Positions 23,590 through 31,705 of a stretch of DNA of 45,605 nucleotides are shown one piece after another. Below the pieces are notes generated by a model. The model had not been told where the DNA came from. It was given only the letters and a program-made list of their open reading frames with translations, and did not search any database. Source of the DNA: ZC4RG30 sp964417875. GTDB lineage: Bacteria; Pseudomonadota; Gammaproteobacteria; Steroidobacterales; Steroidobacteraceae. Position 1 is the stretch's first letter, and every line of letters starts with the position of its first letter. Where the stretch lies: contig CAYQJU010000020.1 of NCBI GenBank assembly GCA_964417875.1, positions 1 to 45,605 on the forward strand, given 5' to 3'. The position numbers and the translations under genes were made by a program.

Positions 23590-25082
23590 CAGCGCGCCGT
23601 CAGGCTGGCCCGCGGCGCGCTGCCGGCCGCGGCGGCTGGATTGCCGGCCATCAGCTTGCGCAGCAGCGCCTCGGTCTCCGGACGCGGCACCGCCGCCCCG
23701 GCGCGGCCGGAGGTGGCGGCCTCGCCCAGCGTCAGGTCCACGGCCATGCGGCCGCGCGCATCCTTTGCAAACAGGTCGGCGTTGCGCGCCACCAGCTTCT
23801 CGATGACCGCGTTCCAGCCCCAGGTGGCGGCGCCATGCAGCACCGTGGCGCCGGCACTGTCGGCGGTGCGGATGTCGGCGCCCGCATCCAGCAGCAGCGT
23901 CAGGGTTTCGAGCACCCGCTCCTCGGTGCGATAGCGGCCGCGGGTGTCGAGGCCCGTCGAGGCCACGCCCGATGCGGCCAGCAGCGGCGTGATGCCGCGC
24001 GCGGTGGGCAGGTCGACGCGCGCGCCATGCTGCAGCAGCAGGCGCACGGCTTCCACATCGGCCGCGCGCGCCGCGCGCAGCAGCGGCGTGGTGCCAACGG
24101 TGAGCATGTTGTCGGCGCCACGGTCATCGCGCAGCGAGCGGTAGGGCGGGAACAGCTTCAGCTGCATGTCCGGATTCGCGCCCGCATCAAGCAGCATGCG
24201 GATCAGCTCGATGCCGGTGGTGCGGTCATCCGCGGGGCGATCGGCACGCCCGCCGGTGGGCAGCGTGTTCATGTCCACCGCGGCATACAGCGGCGCGCGT
24301 CCCCAGGCATCCCACTTGTTCACATCGGCGCCGCGCTTCACCAGCAGTGCCGCCGTGTCGAAGCCGAGGTTGGTGGTCGCCAGCAGCAGCGGCGTGACGC
24401 GGTCCGGATCGGTGAGGTTGATGTCGGCGCCGGCGTCCAGCAGCGCCCCGGCGCAGTCCGTGCAACCACTGCGCGCCGCATACAGCAGCGGCGTGAAACC
24501 GCCGGATGGCCGCGCCTGCATGCGCGGCTCGGCGGTCACCTGCCGCTCCCAGTCATTCACGCGCGAGCGCGCATCGACCTCGGCGCCATGCGCCACCAGC
24601 AGCCGCACCATCTCCGGCTGCGCCTCGGCGGCGGCCCACATCAGCGCGGTCTGCTGGCGCCACGCCTCGCGCAGGTTCACGTCGGCGCCCCGCGCGATCA
24701 GCAGCTTCGCCGCCGCCACGTTGGCGCTGCGCGCGATGATCATCAGCGCGGTCTGCCCGTCGGCATTGGCGGCGTTCACATCGGCGCCGGCATCCAGCAG
24801 CCGGCGGATCACCTCGACATTGCCGGCCACTGCCGCCTCGGTCAGCGGCATGGCGCCATAGTCGTTGCTCGCATTGACGTCGGCGCCGGCCTTGATCAGC
24901 CGCTTCACCGCCTCGACATCATTGCGGTACACGGCCCAGTGCAGCGGCGTGGTGCCGTCCACATCCATCGCCTGCGCCGCATCGCCCGATGGCTTCTGGT
25001 CTGCCATCGCCGGGGCGACCAGCGTGAAACCGAGGGCCACGCAGGCCACCACCCCATGCATTGCCCTGGATCGCTTCGCCAT
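23589..25082 (-). CDS. exported ankyrin-repeat protein
   Basis: The product is 497 aa from ATG 25082, chosen because GGAG lies 8 bases upstream; a GTG at 25088 would give a 4-base overlap with the DUF1552 stop. The N-terminus MAKRSRAMHGVVACVALGFT ending APAMA is a Sec signal peptide. From about residue 40 to the end there are about ten ankyrin repeats (GTTPLHWAVYRNDVEAVKRL, GADVNASNDYG, GQTALMIIARSAN, GVTPLL-type units and others). A longer insertion around 175-195 and one near 285-330 interrupt the array. Ankyrin arrays bind proteins, so it may be the scaffold of the neighbouring exported enzymes; this is inference. Confidence 0.9.
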   Translation of the reverse strand: MAKRSRAMHGVVACVALGFTLVAPAMADQKPSGDAAQAMDVDGTTPLHWAVYRNDVEAVKRLIKAGADVNASNDYGAMPLTEAAVAGNVEVIRRLLDAGADVNAANADGQTALMIIARSANVAAAKLLIARGADVNLREAWRQQTALMWAAAEAQPEMVRLLVAHGAEVDARSRVNDWERQVTAEPRMQARPSGGFTPLLYAARSGCTDCAGALLDAGADINLTDPDRVTPLLLATTNLGFDTAALLVKRGADVNKWDAWGRAPLYAAVDMNTLPTGGRADRPADDRTTGIELIRMLLDAGANPDMQLKLFPPYRSLRDDRGADNMLTVGTTPLLRAARAADVEAVRLLLQHGARVDLPTARGITPLLAASGVASTGLDTRGRYRTEERVLETLTLLLDAGADIRTADSAGATVLHGAATWGWNAVIEKLVARNADLFAKDARGRMAVDLTLGEAATSGRAGAAVPRPETEALLRKLMAGNPAAAAGSAPRASLTAR

Positions 25083-25084
25083 CG

Positions 25085-26407
25085 TCACATCTCCACGATT
25101 GCGCCAGTGCTGTCACCGACCTGCTCGATCGGCACGCCGGCCCGCTGCAGCAGCGTCAGGTGCACATTGGCCAGTGGCGTGCGCTGCGGGAAGTTGATGT
25201 GCTGGCCGCCGCGCAGTGCGCCGCCGCCGCGCCCGACGATCGTCGTGGGCAGCGGGTACTGGTTGTGCGCATTGCTGTTGCTCATGTTGCTGCCGAACAG
25301 CAGCATCGAGTTCTCGAGCATGTTGCCGTCGCCGTCGGGAATGTCACGCATCTTCGCCAGGAAGTCCGCGAACACATCCACGTGGTACTTCTGGATCTTC
25401 GCCAGCCGGTCCTTCTTCGCCGGATCGTTGGCATGGTGCGAGATGGCGTGGAAGGCATCGGGCACGCCGATGTGGTTGTAGGTCATCTCGCTGACTTCAG
25501 GCGCCAGCATGAAGCTCTGCACCCGGGTCAGGTTGCCCTGGTAGGCCAGCAGGATCAGGTCGAACATCAGCCGCAGGTGCTCGTCGAAGTTCTCCGAAGT
25601 GGCGCCGGGCACCTCGGGCAGCGCGAGCCGTGCCAGGTCTCCCTGCGCATTGTTCTGCAGCCGCCGCTCGATCTCGCGCACGCTGGCGAGGTAGTCATCG
25701 AGCGTGTTGCGGTCGCGCGGGCCGAGCTTGCGGCCCAGCGCCGCCATCTCGCCCTGGATCATGTCGAGGATGCTGCCGGTCTGCTCGGCGAGGAACTGCC
25801 GCTCGGCGGCCGTGTCGCCGGAGCCGAACAGGCGCAGGAACAGCTGCCGCGGGTTGCTCTCGACGGGCAGGGGCGTGGTTGCATTGGCGAATGACAGCGT
25901 GCCGGTATAGGTGCAGCCATAGCCACGCTCGCAGGCACTGCCGGTGCCCTGGCCCTGCGCGGTGGCCGTCTCGATCGACGGCCAGGGCGTGTCCTGGCCG
26001 ATGTGCTGCGCGGCGACCTGGTCCACGGTGGGCGCCATGTAGGGCTCCAGCGTCTCGCGCGGATGCACGCATGACAGCCACGTGGCCGGCACCAGCGCAT
26101 GCACCGCGCGGCTCTCGCCGGGCTTGTTGCCCAGGTTGCTGACCACGGTGAGCTGGTCACGGAACGGCGTCAGCGACTGCGTGATCTCGTTCAGCTGGAA
26201 ATCGCGGCCGGCCTGCTGCGGCGTCCACTTCTCCATCACCGCGCCATGCGGGAAGTAGAAGAACCCGAGCCGCGGCCGCGGCGCGGCGGCGGTCTGCGAC
26301 AGCGCCACGCCGGCCGGCACCATCGCATCGAGCAATGGCAGCGACAGGCTCACGCCCAGTCCCCGCAGCAGCGTGCGGCGCGAGAGATGTTTCTTCGTGA
26401 TGAACAT
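25085..26407 (-). CDS. DUF1552 domain-containing protein, Tat-exported
   Basis: The product is 440 aa. The start ATG 26407 has GGGAGGT six bases upstream. The N-terminus ITKKHLSRRTLLRGLGVSLS is a twin-arginine signal (SRRTLLRG), which usually means export of a folded, often cofactor-holding protein. The mature part has PRPRLGFFYFPHGAVMEKWT, DQLTVVSNLGNKPGES, FLRLFGSGDTAAERQFL, RNTLDDYLASVREIERRL, HHANDPAKKDRLAKIQKYH and LLFGSNMSNSNAHNQYPLPT, which are DUF1552 features. The family has a phosphatase-like look (related to DUF1501/sulfatase types) and usually sits next to DUF1592 genes in planctomycetes and some proteobacteria. Function is undescribed. It starts 3 bases after the DUF1592 gene. 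Confidence 0.9.
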   Translation of the reverse strand: MFITKKHLSRRTLLRGLGVSLSLPLLDAMVPAGVALSQTAAAPRPRLGFFYFPHGAVMEKWTPQQAGRDFQLNEITQSLTPFRDQLTVVSNLGNKPGESRAVHALVPATWLSCVHPRETLEPYMAPTVDQVAAQHIGQDTPWPSIETATAQGQGTGSACERGYGCTYTGTLSFANATTPLPVESNPRQLFLRLFGSGDTAAERQFLAEQTGSILDMIQGEMAALGRKLGPRDRNTLDDYLASVREIERRLQNNAQGDLARLALPEVPGATSENFDEHLRLMFDLILLAYQGNLTRVQSFMLAPEVSEMTYNHIGVPDAFHAISHHANDPAKKDRLAKIQKYHVDVFADFLAKMRDIPDGDGNMLENSMLLFGSNMSNSNAHNQYPLPTTIVGRGGGALRGGQHINFPQRTPLANVHLTLLQRAGVPIEQVGDSTGAIVEM

Positions 26408-26410
26408 TGG

Positions 26411-28855
26411 CTACCTCCCGGTTCCCGCATGGGCCACATGCGTGGAGCCATCCGTTTCGGCCGGCGTGGGCCGGCGCTTGCGGAACGCATCGCTGGCGGC
26501 AATGCCCTGCACCAGCGCTTCCAGACGATACCCGCCGGCCTCGGCGCTGCGCACGATGCGGCGCACCGCCGGCATGTCCTGCGCGCGCAGCGGCCGTCCC
26601 AGTGCATAGGTCATCAGCCGCTCGGTGAAGGCCTGCACGAACTGCTCCGGCCGCGCCAGGATGGCGCGGGTGAGATCGGCCGGGCCATTCACCTCGACGC
26701 CGCTGGCCAGCATGCCGCGCGCATCGATGGGCTGCTGCGCATCCAGGTCGATATCGCGCCAAGCGCCCACCACATCGTAGTTCTCGAGCGCGAAGCCCAG
26801 CGGGTCGATCACGCCATGGCATGAATTGCAGGACTGCTGCTGGCGGTGCAGTTCCAGCCGCTCGCGCACCGTGGGCAGGCTCTTGCCCGGCTCGTTCTCG
26901 GGGAACTGCTCCACGCCCGGCGGCGGCGCGGTGGGCGGCGTGCCGAACAGCGCGTCCATCACCCAGGCGCCGCGCAGCACCGGCGAGGTGCGGTTGCCAT
27001 ATGAGGTGGCCATCAGCAGCGCGCCCTTGCCCAGCAGGCCATGCCGGTTGGCATCGGCCAGCTTCACCGGGCGGAAGCGATCGCCGATCACGTTGCGCAG
27101 CCCGTAGTGGCGGGCCAGCCGCTCGTTCACGAAGGTGGTGTCCGAGGACAGCAGGTCGAGCACGCTGCGCCCTGCGCGCAGCGTGTCAGTGAGGAACAGG
27201 CGGATTTCCTCGCGCAGCGCCTCGCGCAGGTTGTGGTCGAAGTCCGGATACAGCGTCGGGTCGATCGGGAAGCTGCCCATGCGAGCCACGTTCAGCCACT
27301 GGAAGGCAAAGTTCTCGACCAGCGCCACGGCGCGCGGATCGCGCAGCATGCGCTGCACCTCGGCGGCCAGCACCTTCGGATCCTGCAACTCGCCGCGGGT
27401 GGCGCGCTGGACCAGCGCGGCATCCGGTCCCTGGCTCCACAGGAAGAACGCCAGCCGCGTGGCCAGCTCCAGGTCGGTCAGGGGCTGCAGCGCATCCGGG
27501 TCGGCCACGGCCGGCGCCGAGCGCAGCAGGAACTTGGTGCTCGACAGGATGGCGGTCAGGCCGCTCTCGATGCCGGCATCGAAATCACGCGTGGCGCGCG
27601 CCCGCGAATAGAAGCCCATGGGTGCGGCAAGGTCGGCGTCGGTGACCGGCCGGCGGAAGGCCGCGGCCGCAAGATTCGAGAGGATGCGGCGCGCGCAGGC
27701 GGGCTCTTCGGCCGGGGTCGCCGGCTGGCAGATGAAGATGCGGCGACGGCTGGGCGTGTCGCCCACGCCGCTGGCATTGAAGGGCCCGGCCACCGTGAAG
27801 CCGGGAATGCGCGGCACGCGCTCCATCTCCGGCAGCATCGCGATCGGCTGCAGCGGCGAGTCGGACTGCGCGAACGAGCGCGCAATGAAGGTCACGCCGA
27901 TGCGCCGCATGCCGGCCTTCACCGGCACGCGGATCTGGTTGAAACGGCTCTGGATCTCGTCCGCGGCGATCGCCTGGCGCTGGTCCACCGCCTTCAGGTC
28001 GTCCTCGCCGCCATAGGTGTGCTGGAACACACGCCGGCCATCGATGGTGAGAATCACCACATGCGGGTCATCCACCTTGGTCACATAGCCGGCACCCATT
28101 GCGAAGAACTCGCGGATGCTGAACACGTAGTCGCCGTCGGCCGGAAAGTGGTGATCCACCCAGAAGCCGCCGCGCGTGCCCAGCGGCAGGCCATCCACAT
28201 GCTTCGACTGGTCCAGCGAGGAAGGCGCGCGGTATTCGCGGCTGTTCGACTTGGCATCGGCGCGGCCGACGGCCTGGCGCGCCACGGTGCGCGCCGCGGC
28301 GATGTACTGGTCGAGGAACGACGGTGACATGCGCAGCGTCGCAGCCTGGTTGTCGAAGCCCTCGCTGAAGACATCGCGCGGCAGCAGTTCGGTGACATCG
28401 ACCTTGAGGTCCAGGATGCGCTGGATCTCGCGGCCGTACTCATTGCGGTTCAGCCGGTGCAGGCCGACGAAGCCCGGATCGGGCGGCGCGCTGGCGGCGG
28501 CGGCATCCAGCCGCGTCTCGAGCCAGCCGACGAAGGCATCGATCTCCTGCTGGTCGGGCTGCGGCTCGCCGGGCGGCGGCATCAGCCGGCCACGCAGCTT
28601 GCGAACGGTCTCTTCCCACACCTCGGCATCGGCACGCAGGTTGTCGAAGGTCAGCGTGTCGAAGGCCAGTCCGCCGGCCCAGTCGGTGCTGTTGTGGCAG
28701 GCGGCGCATTTCGAATCCAGCAGCGCGGACTCGGGGGGCGCGGCGGCAGCGCCGGCGGCACCAGACAGCAGCGCAAGGCCGAAGAAGACGGCATGCCCCA
28801 ACGGGCGGAATGGACTCCACGGACGCTTCAACGCTTGCAACCCCCGCGCCGCCAA
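26411..28855 (-). CDS. diheme DUF1592-family (planctomycete-type) cytochrome c domain protein
   Basis: The product is about 814 aa. There is no ATG or GTG start; TTG 28855 gives the longest form and TTG 28831 gives a better signal peptide (KRPWSPFRPLGHAVFFGLAL then LLSGAAGAAAA). There are two heme c motifs: CAACH (Cys50, Cys53, His54) in an N-terminal cytochrome domain, and CNSCH (Cys676, Cys679, His680) in CNSCHGVIDPLGFALENYD. In between are the DUF1587/1595/1592/1588 blocks: LHRLNRNEYGREIQRILDL, FSEGFDNQAATLRMSP, FLRSAPAVADPDALQPLTDL, FFLWSQGPDAALVQ, DLLSSDTTFVNERLARHYGL and TSPVLRGAWVMDALFGTPPP. A DUF1585 end contains FTERLMTYALGRPLRAQD. It should be periplasmic and redox active. Confidence 0.9.
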   Translation of the reverse strand: MAARGLQALKRPWSPFRPLGHAVFFGLALLSGAAGAAAAPPESALLDSKCAACHNSTDWAGGLAFDTLTFDNLRADAEVWEETVRKLRGRLMPPPGEPQPDQQEIDAFVGWLETRLDAAAASAPPDPGFVGLHRLNRNEYGREIQRILDLKVDVTELLPRDVFSEGFDNQAATLRMSPSFLDQYIAAARTVARQAVGRADAKSNSREYRAPSSLDQSKHVDGLPLGTRGGFWVDHHFPADGDYVFSIREFFAMGAGYVTKVDDPHVVILTIDGRRVFQHTYGGEDDLKAVDQRQAIAADEIQSRFNQIRVPVKAGMRRIGVTFIARSFAQSDSPLQPIAMLPEMERVPRIPGFTVAGPFNASGVGDTPSRRRIFICQPATPAEEPACARRILSNLAAAAFRRPVTDADLAAPMGFYSRARATRDFDAGIESGLTAILSSTKFLLRSAPAVADPDALQPLTDLELATRLAFFLWSQGPDAALVQRATRGELQDPKVLAAEVQRMLRDPRAVALVENFAFQWLNVARMGSFPIDPTLYPDFDHNLREALREEIRLFLTDTLRAGRSVLDLLSSDTTFVNERLARHYGLRNVIGDRFRPVKLADANRHGLLGKGALLMATSYGNRTSPVLRGAWVMDALFGTPPTAPPPGVEQFPENEPGKSLPTVRERLELHRQQQSCNSCHGVIDPLGFALENYDVVGAWRDIDLDAQQPIDARGMLASGVEVNGPADLTRAILARPEQFVQAFTERLMTYALGRPLRAQDMPAVRRIVRSAEAGGYRLEALVQGIAASDAFRKRRPTPAETDGSTHVAHAGTGR

Positions 28856-29054
28856 CGGCGCCAGAACATCGACCAGAGGTAAGAGGAGCAGTTTCGGCCA
28901 AAGGTTGCGGCAGGTCCATGCGGCGGCGGCCTTTGGTGGCCACAGTCATAGCTGGGTTCGCTATGCGGCAGGCGCGGCGCGTATCCGCCGGCAATCAGGC
29001 GATTGCGGCCGGGGCTATCATCGCGTTTTCCGGCATCCAGGGGGATCTGACGCA
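28856..29054. promoter_or_regulatory. divergent intergenic region between the DUF1592 block and the esterase gene
   Basis: About 200 bases with no gene I can support. It should hold promoters for both directions. A GGGGG run stands before the esterase start (AGGGGGATC, about 11 bases upstream of ATG 29055). No promoter pair with good spacing stood out. Confidence 0.4.
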
Positions 29055-30170
29055 ATGGAGTTCGACCGTGTTGCGCGCCTCGCGCGCCCGCTGGCCATGG
29101 CGGCCACATTGCTGCTCGCCGGCACCACCATTGGCCATGCCGCCGCGCCCGCTGCGGGGGGCGCCACGACCCAGGCCGCAGCGAATGGCGCCACCTCGGC
29201 AGCGACCTCCCCGGTACCGGCAGGCAGGTTCGAGACCATCCGCGTATACAGCCCGTCGCTGGCCGGCAACCTGCAGGGCAATGACGCCACGCGCGACGTG
29301 CATGTGTACCTGCCGCCGGGATATGACCAGAACACCAACCGGCGCTATCCGGTGGTGTACTTCCTGCACGGTTACGCCGTCACCGCCGACATCTACGTGA
29401 ATGATGTGCTGCGCATCCCCGCCAGCACCGATGCCGCGACGGCGGCCGGCGCGCGCGAGGTCATCGTGGTGATGCCGGATGCCTTCACGCGCTTTGGCGG
29501 CAGCTTCTATTCCAGCTCACCCACCATCGGCGACTGGGAAGGCTTCATCGCCAAGGATCTGGTCGCCGCCATCGACAGCCGCTACCGCACGCTGGCAAAG
29601 CGCGAGAGCCGCGGGCTGTCCGGTCATTCGATGGGCGGCTATGGAACGCTGCGCATCGGCATGAAGCATCCGGAGGTGTTTGGTGCGCTGTATGCGATGA
29701 GTTCGGCGGCCGACACCCGCACGCCACCGGATGCGGCGGCCAGCAAGACGCAGCACGAGCGCATGGCGGGCGAGAAGATCAGGGCCGAGCCGCGCAGCAT
29801 GTCCAATGGCGCACTGGCGCAGGCCTCGGCGTGGGCGCCGAACCCGCAGAAGCCGCCCTACTTCCTCGACCTGCCCTTCGATGCGGCCGGCCAGCCGGTG
29901 CCGCTGGTGGCCGAACGCTTTGCCGCCAACTCACCGCTGGTGATGGCCGACCAGCATGTGCCGGCGCTGCTGCGCTATCGCGGCATCATGCTGGATGTGG
30001 GTGACCAGGACGGACTGAAGGATGGCAATGCGCGCTTCAGCGAGGCGCTGAAGCGCCTGGGCGTGCCGCATGAGTACATCGTGTACGAAGGCACGCATGG
30101 CAACAAGATCGGCGAGCGCTTCACCGGCAATGTGCTGCCGTTCTTCGAGCAGCATCTCGACGCGCAATAA
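29055..30170 (+). CDS. exported esterase of the PF00756 alpha/beta-hydrolase family
   Basis: The product is 371 aa. A signal peptide (LARPLAMAATLLLAGTTIGH, cleavage near AAA) is followed by an Ala/Thr-rich spacer to about residue 56. The hydrolase domain has DVHVYLPPGYDQNTNRRYPV, VYFLHGYAVTADIYVND, VVMPDAFTRFGGSFYSSSPT and the nucleophile elbow LSGHSMGGYGTLR (Ser192). A C-terminal YEGTHGNKIGERF supplies the likely His. This resembles esterase D, feruloyl esterase-like and antigen 85-like enzymes. It would act on esters outside the cytoplasm. It is divergent from the DUF1592 block and converges on the intradiol dioxygenase gene. The substrate is unknown, but an aromatic ester would fit the neighbouring catabolic genes. 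Confidence 0.85.
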   Translation: MEFDRVARLARPLAMAATLLLAGTTIGHAAAPAAGGATTQAAANGATSAATSPVPAGRFETIRVYSPSLAGNLQGNDATRDVHVYLPPGYDQNTNRRYPVVYFLHGYAVTADIYVNDVLRIPASTDAATAAGAREVIVVMPDAFTRFGGSFYSSSPTIGDWEGFIAKDLVAAIDSRYRTLAKRESRGLSGHSMGGYGTLRIGMKHPEVFGALYAMSSAADTRTPPDAAASKTQHERMAGEKIRAEPRSMSNGALAQASAWAPNPQKPPYFLDLPFDAAGQPVPLVAERFAANSPLVMADQHVPALLRYRGIMLDVGDQDGLKDGNARFSEALKRLGVPHEYIVYEGTHGNKIGERFTGNVLPFFEQHLDAQ

Positions 30171-30224
30171 GCCACGGCGCCATGTGGCATGACTCCTCCC
30201 CATGGACGCTGAGTCGCTGGCGGG

Positions 30225-31085
30225 TCAGGAAGGCCGCAGCCTGAAGTCGTAGTCCACGGTGTAGAACGGCACATCGAGCCGCGTGCCATCCGGTGCCGTT
30301 CCCGGTGGATGGCGCGCAAAGCCGGTGACCAGCGACTCCTTCACGCCGAACACCGCGTCGGAATCGATGTATTCACTGCCGGCCGCGAACAGGTGCGTGG
30401 TGACGGTGTGATGCCCGGGTGCCGAGATGATCATGTGGATGTGCCCGGGCCGCATCGGATGCCGCCCCATGCTGCGCAGCATGCGGCCCACCGGCCCATC
30501 GGTGGGCACGGGATAATGATTCGGCTTGATGGAACGGAAGCGATAGCGTCCCCCGGCATCGGTGCGGATGCGGCCGCGCGCCTTCATGCCCACCCCGCCT
30601 TCCATCTGCATGTCATAGGTGCCCTCGCCATCGCCGGACCAGATGTCCAGCGTGGCGCCGGCGATCGGCGCGCCATCGCTGCTGAGCACGCGGCCGGAAT
30701 AGAACGCCGGCTCGCCGCGCACCCCTTCGGCAAGGTTGGCTCCCGCGGGCAGCTCCGGCGCGCCCTGCCAGTAATAGGGCCCGAGCACCGTGGAGTCGGT
30801 GCTGCCGTCGGTGGCCGGGTGATTCAGCGTGATCACCAGGATGGAGACACCCAGCGTATCGGACAGCAGGATGAATTCCTGGCGCCTGTCGGTGCAGGTC
30901 TGGCCGGTTTCGGTGAGGAACTGGATGGCGGCCATCCACTCGGCCTCGGTGAGCCGCACCTCGCGCACGAACTCATGCAGGTGCGTCACCAGCGACGTCA
31001 TCACCTCGCGGAATCTTGCATCGCCGCAATGCTCCATGCGGGCCAGCACGGCCGCCGTGATGCCACGCTCGTCGAACTCGCGCAT
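30225..31085 (-). CDS. intradiol ring-cleavage dioxygenase, hydroxyquinol 1,2-dioxygenase-like
   Basis: The product is 286 aa. The ATG at 31085 is chosen because GGGGAGGGG lies just upstream; the frame opens earlier but has no such signal. Residues 1-95 are the helical N-terminal dimerisation domain of catechol/hydroxyquinol dioxygenases (FREVMTSLVTHLHEFVREVR, EFILLSDTLGVSILV). The catalytic part has STVLGPYYWQGAPELP and iron(III) ligands Tyr157 (DIWSGDGEGTYDMQ), Tyr191 (FRSIKPNHYPVPTDG), His215 and His217 (MRPGHIHMIISAPGH). The enzyme would split hydroxyquinol or catechol between the hydroxyls. Placement beside hydroquinone dioxygenase favours hydroxyquinol, giving maleylacetate, as PnpG does in p-nitrophenol degraders (recalled). 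Confidence 0.88.
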   Translation of the reverse strand: MREFDERGITAAVLARMEHCGDARFREVMTSLVTHLHEFVREVRLTEAEWMAAIQFLTETGQTCTDRRQEFILLSDTLGVSILVITLNHPATDGSTDSTVLGPYYWQGAPELPAGANLAEGVRGEPAFYSGRVLSSDGAPIAGATLDIWSGDGEGTYDMQMEGGVGMKARGRIRTDAGGRYRFRSIKPNHYPVPTDGPVGRMLRSMGRHPMRPGHIHMIISAPGHHTVTTHLFAAGSEYIDSDAVFGVKESLVTGFARHPPGTAPDGTRLDVPFYTVDYDFRLRPS

Positions 31086-31107
31086 GACCCCTCCCCATTG
31101 TTCTTCG

Positions 31108-31126
31108 CGTGCCTCGCGCGGGCACG
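31108..31126. promoter_or_regulatory. dyad in the divergent promoter region of the dioxygenase genes
   Basis: CGTGCC (31108-31113) and GGCACG (31121-31126) form a perfect six-base dyad with a seven-base spacer, midway between the divergent intradiol and hydroquinone dioxygenase starts. It is a candidate binding site for a shared regulator. No regulator gene lies beside it. Confidence 0.4.
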
Positions 31127-31203
31127 AGGATGACATTCAACCATGCACGGGAGTAAATTCGCCAACAAAGCCGGACATCAAGATCCGCGCAAACGGGGGC
31201 CGC

Positions 31204-31701
31204 ATGAGTTTCAGGACCAGCGTGGCATCACTCGGGTCGTACCGGAAGGGCACGATCGAGCTCGACGACGACCTCAGGCATTACGCCTTTTCGAACATCT
31301 TCGAGGTCTGCAACAACTCGAAGCCCTGGGAACGGGTGATGGTGGTGTCGAACCTCGAGTATGCCGCCGAAGCCGTGCGTGCCGAGGGCACCTCGCCCTG
31401 GTACACCGCGCCGCACGATGAATTTGCCATCGTGATGGACGGCGAAATCGGATTCACGTTCTTCGAGCTCACGGATGCAGAAAAGCCCACGCACAGCGCG
31501 GGCGCGGCGCGCCTGGCCGCCGCACCGCAGGGCAGGCGCATGGGACGCGTGGTCGCACGCCGCGGCCACCAGGTGCTGCTGCCCAAAGGCGCCGCCTACC
31601 AGATGCAGGCCAGCCAGCCATCGGTGACATTGATCCAGACCTCGGCCGGTCCTGAAAGCATCGAGAAGTGGTCCGAAATCTGCGTGCTGAAGCGAGGATG
31701 A
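31204..31701 (+). CDS. hydroquinone 1,2-dioxygenase small subunit (PnpC/HapC-like)
   Basis: The product is 165 aa with GGGGG four bases before the ATG. It begins MSFRTSVASLGSYRKGTIEL and has a cupin-like layout with YAFSNIFEVCNNSKPWERVM, SPWYTAPHDEFAIVMDGEIG and RRGHQVLLPKGAAYQMQASQ. I assign it from size, its position directly before the large subunit and the general resemblance to the small (about 18-19 kDa) subunit of the two-component hydroquinone dioxygenases HapCD and PnpCD. The small subunit supports the fold of the catalytic large subunit. It is followed by the large subunit after 4 bases. On its own it would only be called a cupin protein. Confidence 0.82.
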   Translation: MSFRTSVASLGSYRKGTIELDDDLRHYAFSNIFEVCNNSKPWERVMVVSNLEYAAEAVRAEGTSPWYTAPHDEFAIVMDGEIGFTFFELTDAEKPTHSAGAARLAAAPQGRRMGRVVARRGHQVLLPKGAAYQMQASQPSVTLIQTSAGPESIEKWSEICVLKRG

Positions 31702-31705
31702 ACCC

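Noticed and set aside
23547..25481. Long plus-strand frame opposite the ankyrin and DUF1552 genes
   Set aside because: The periodic sequence is the reverse reading of the ankyrin repeats.
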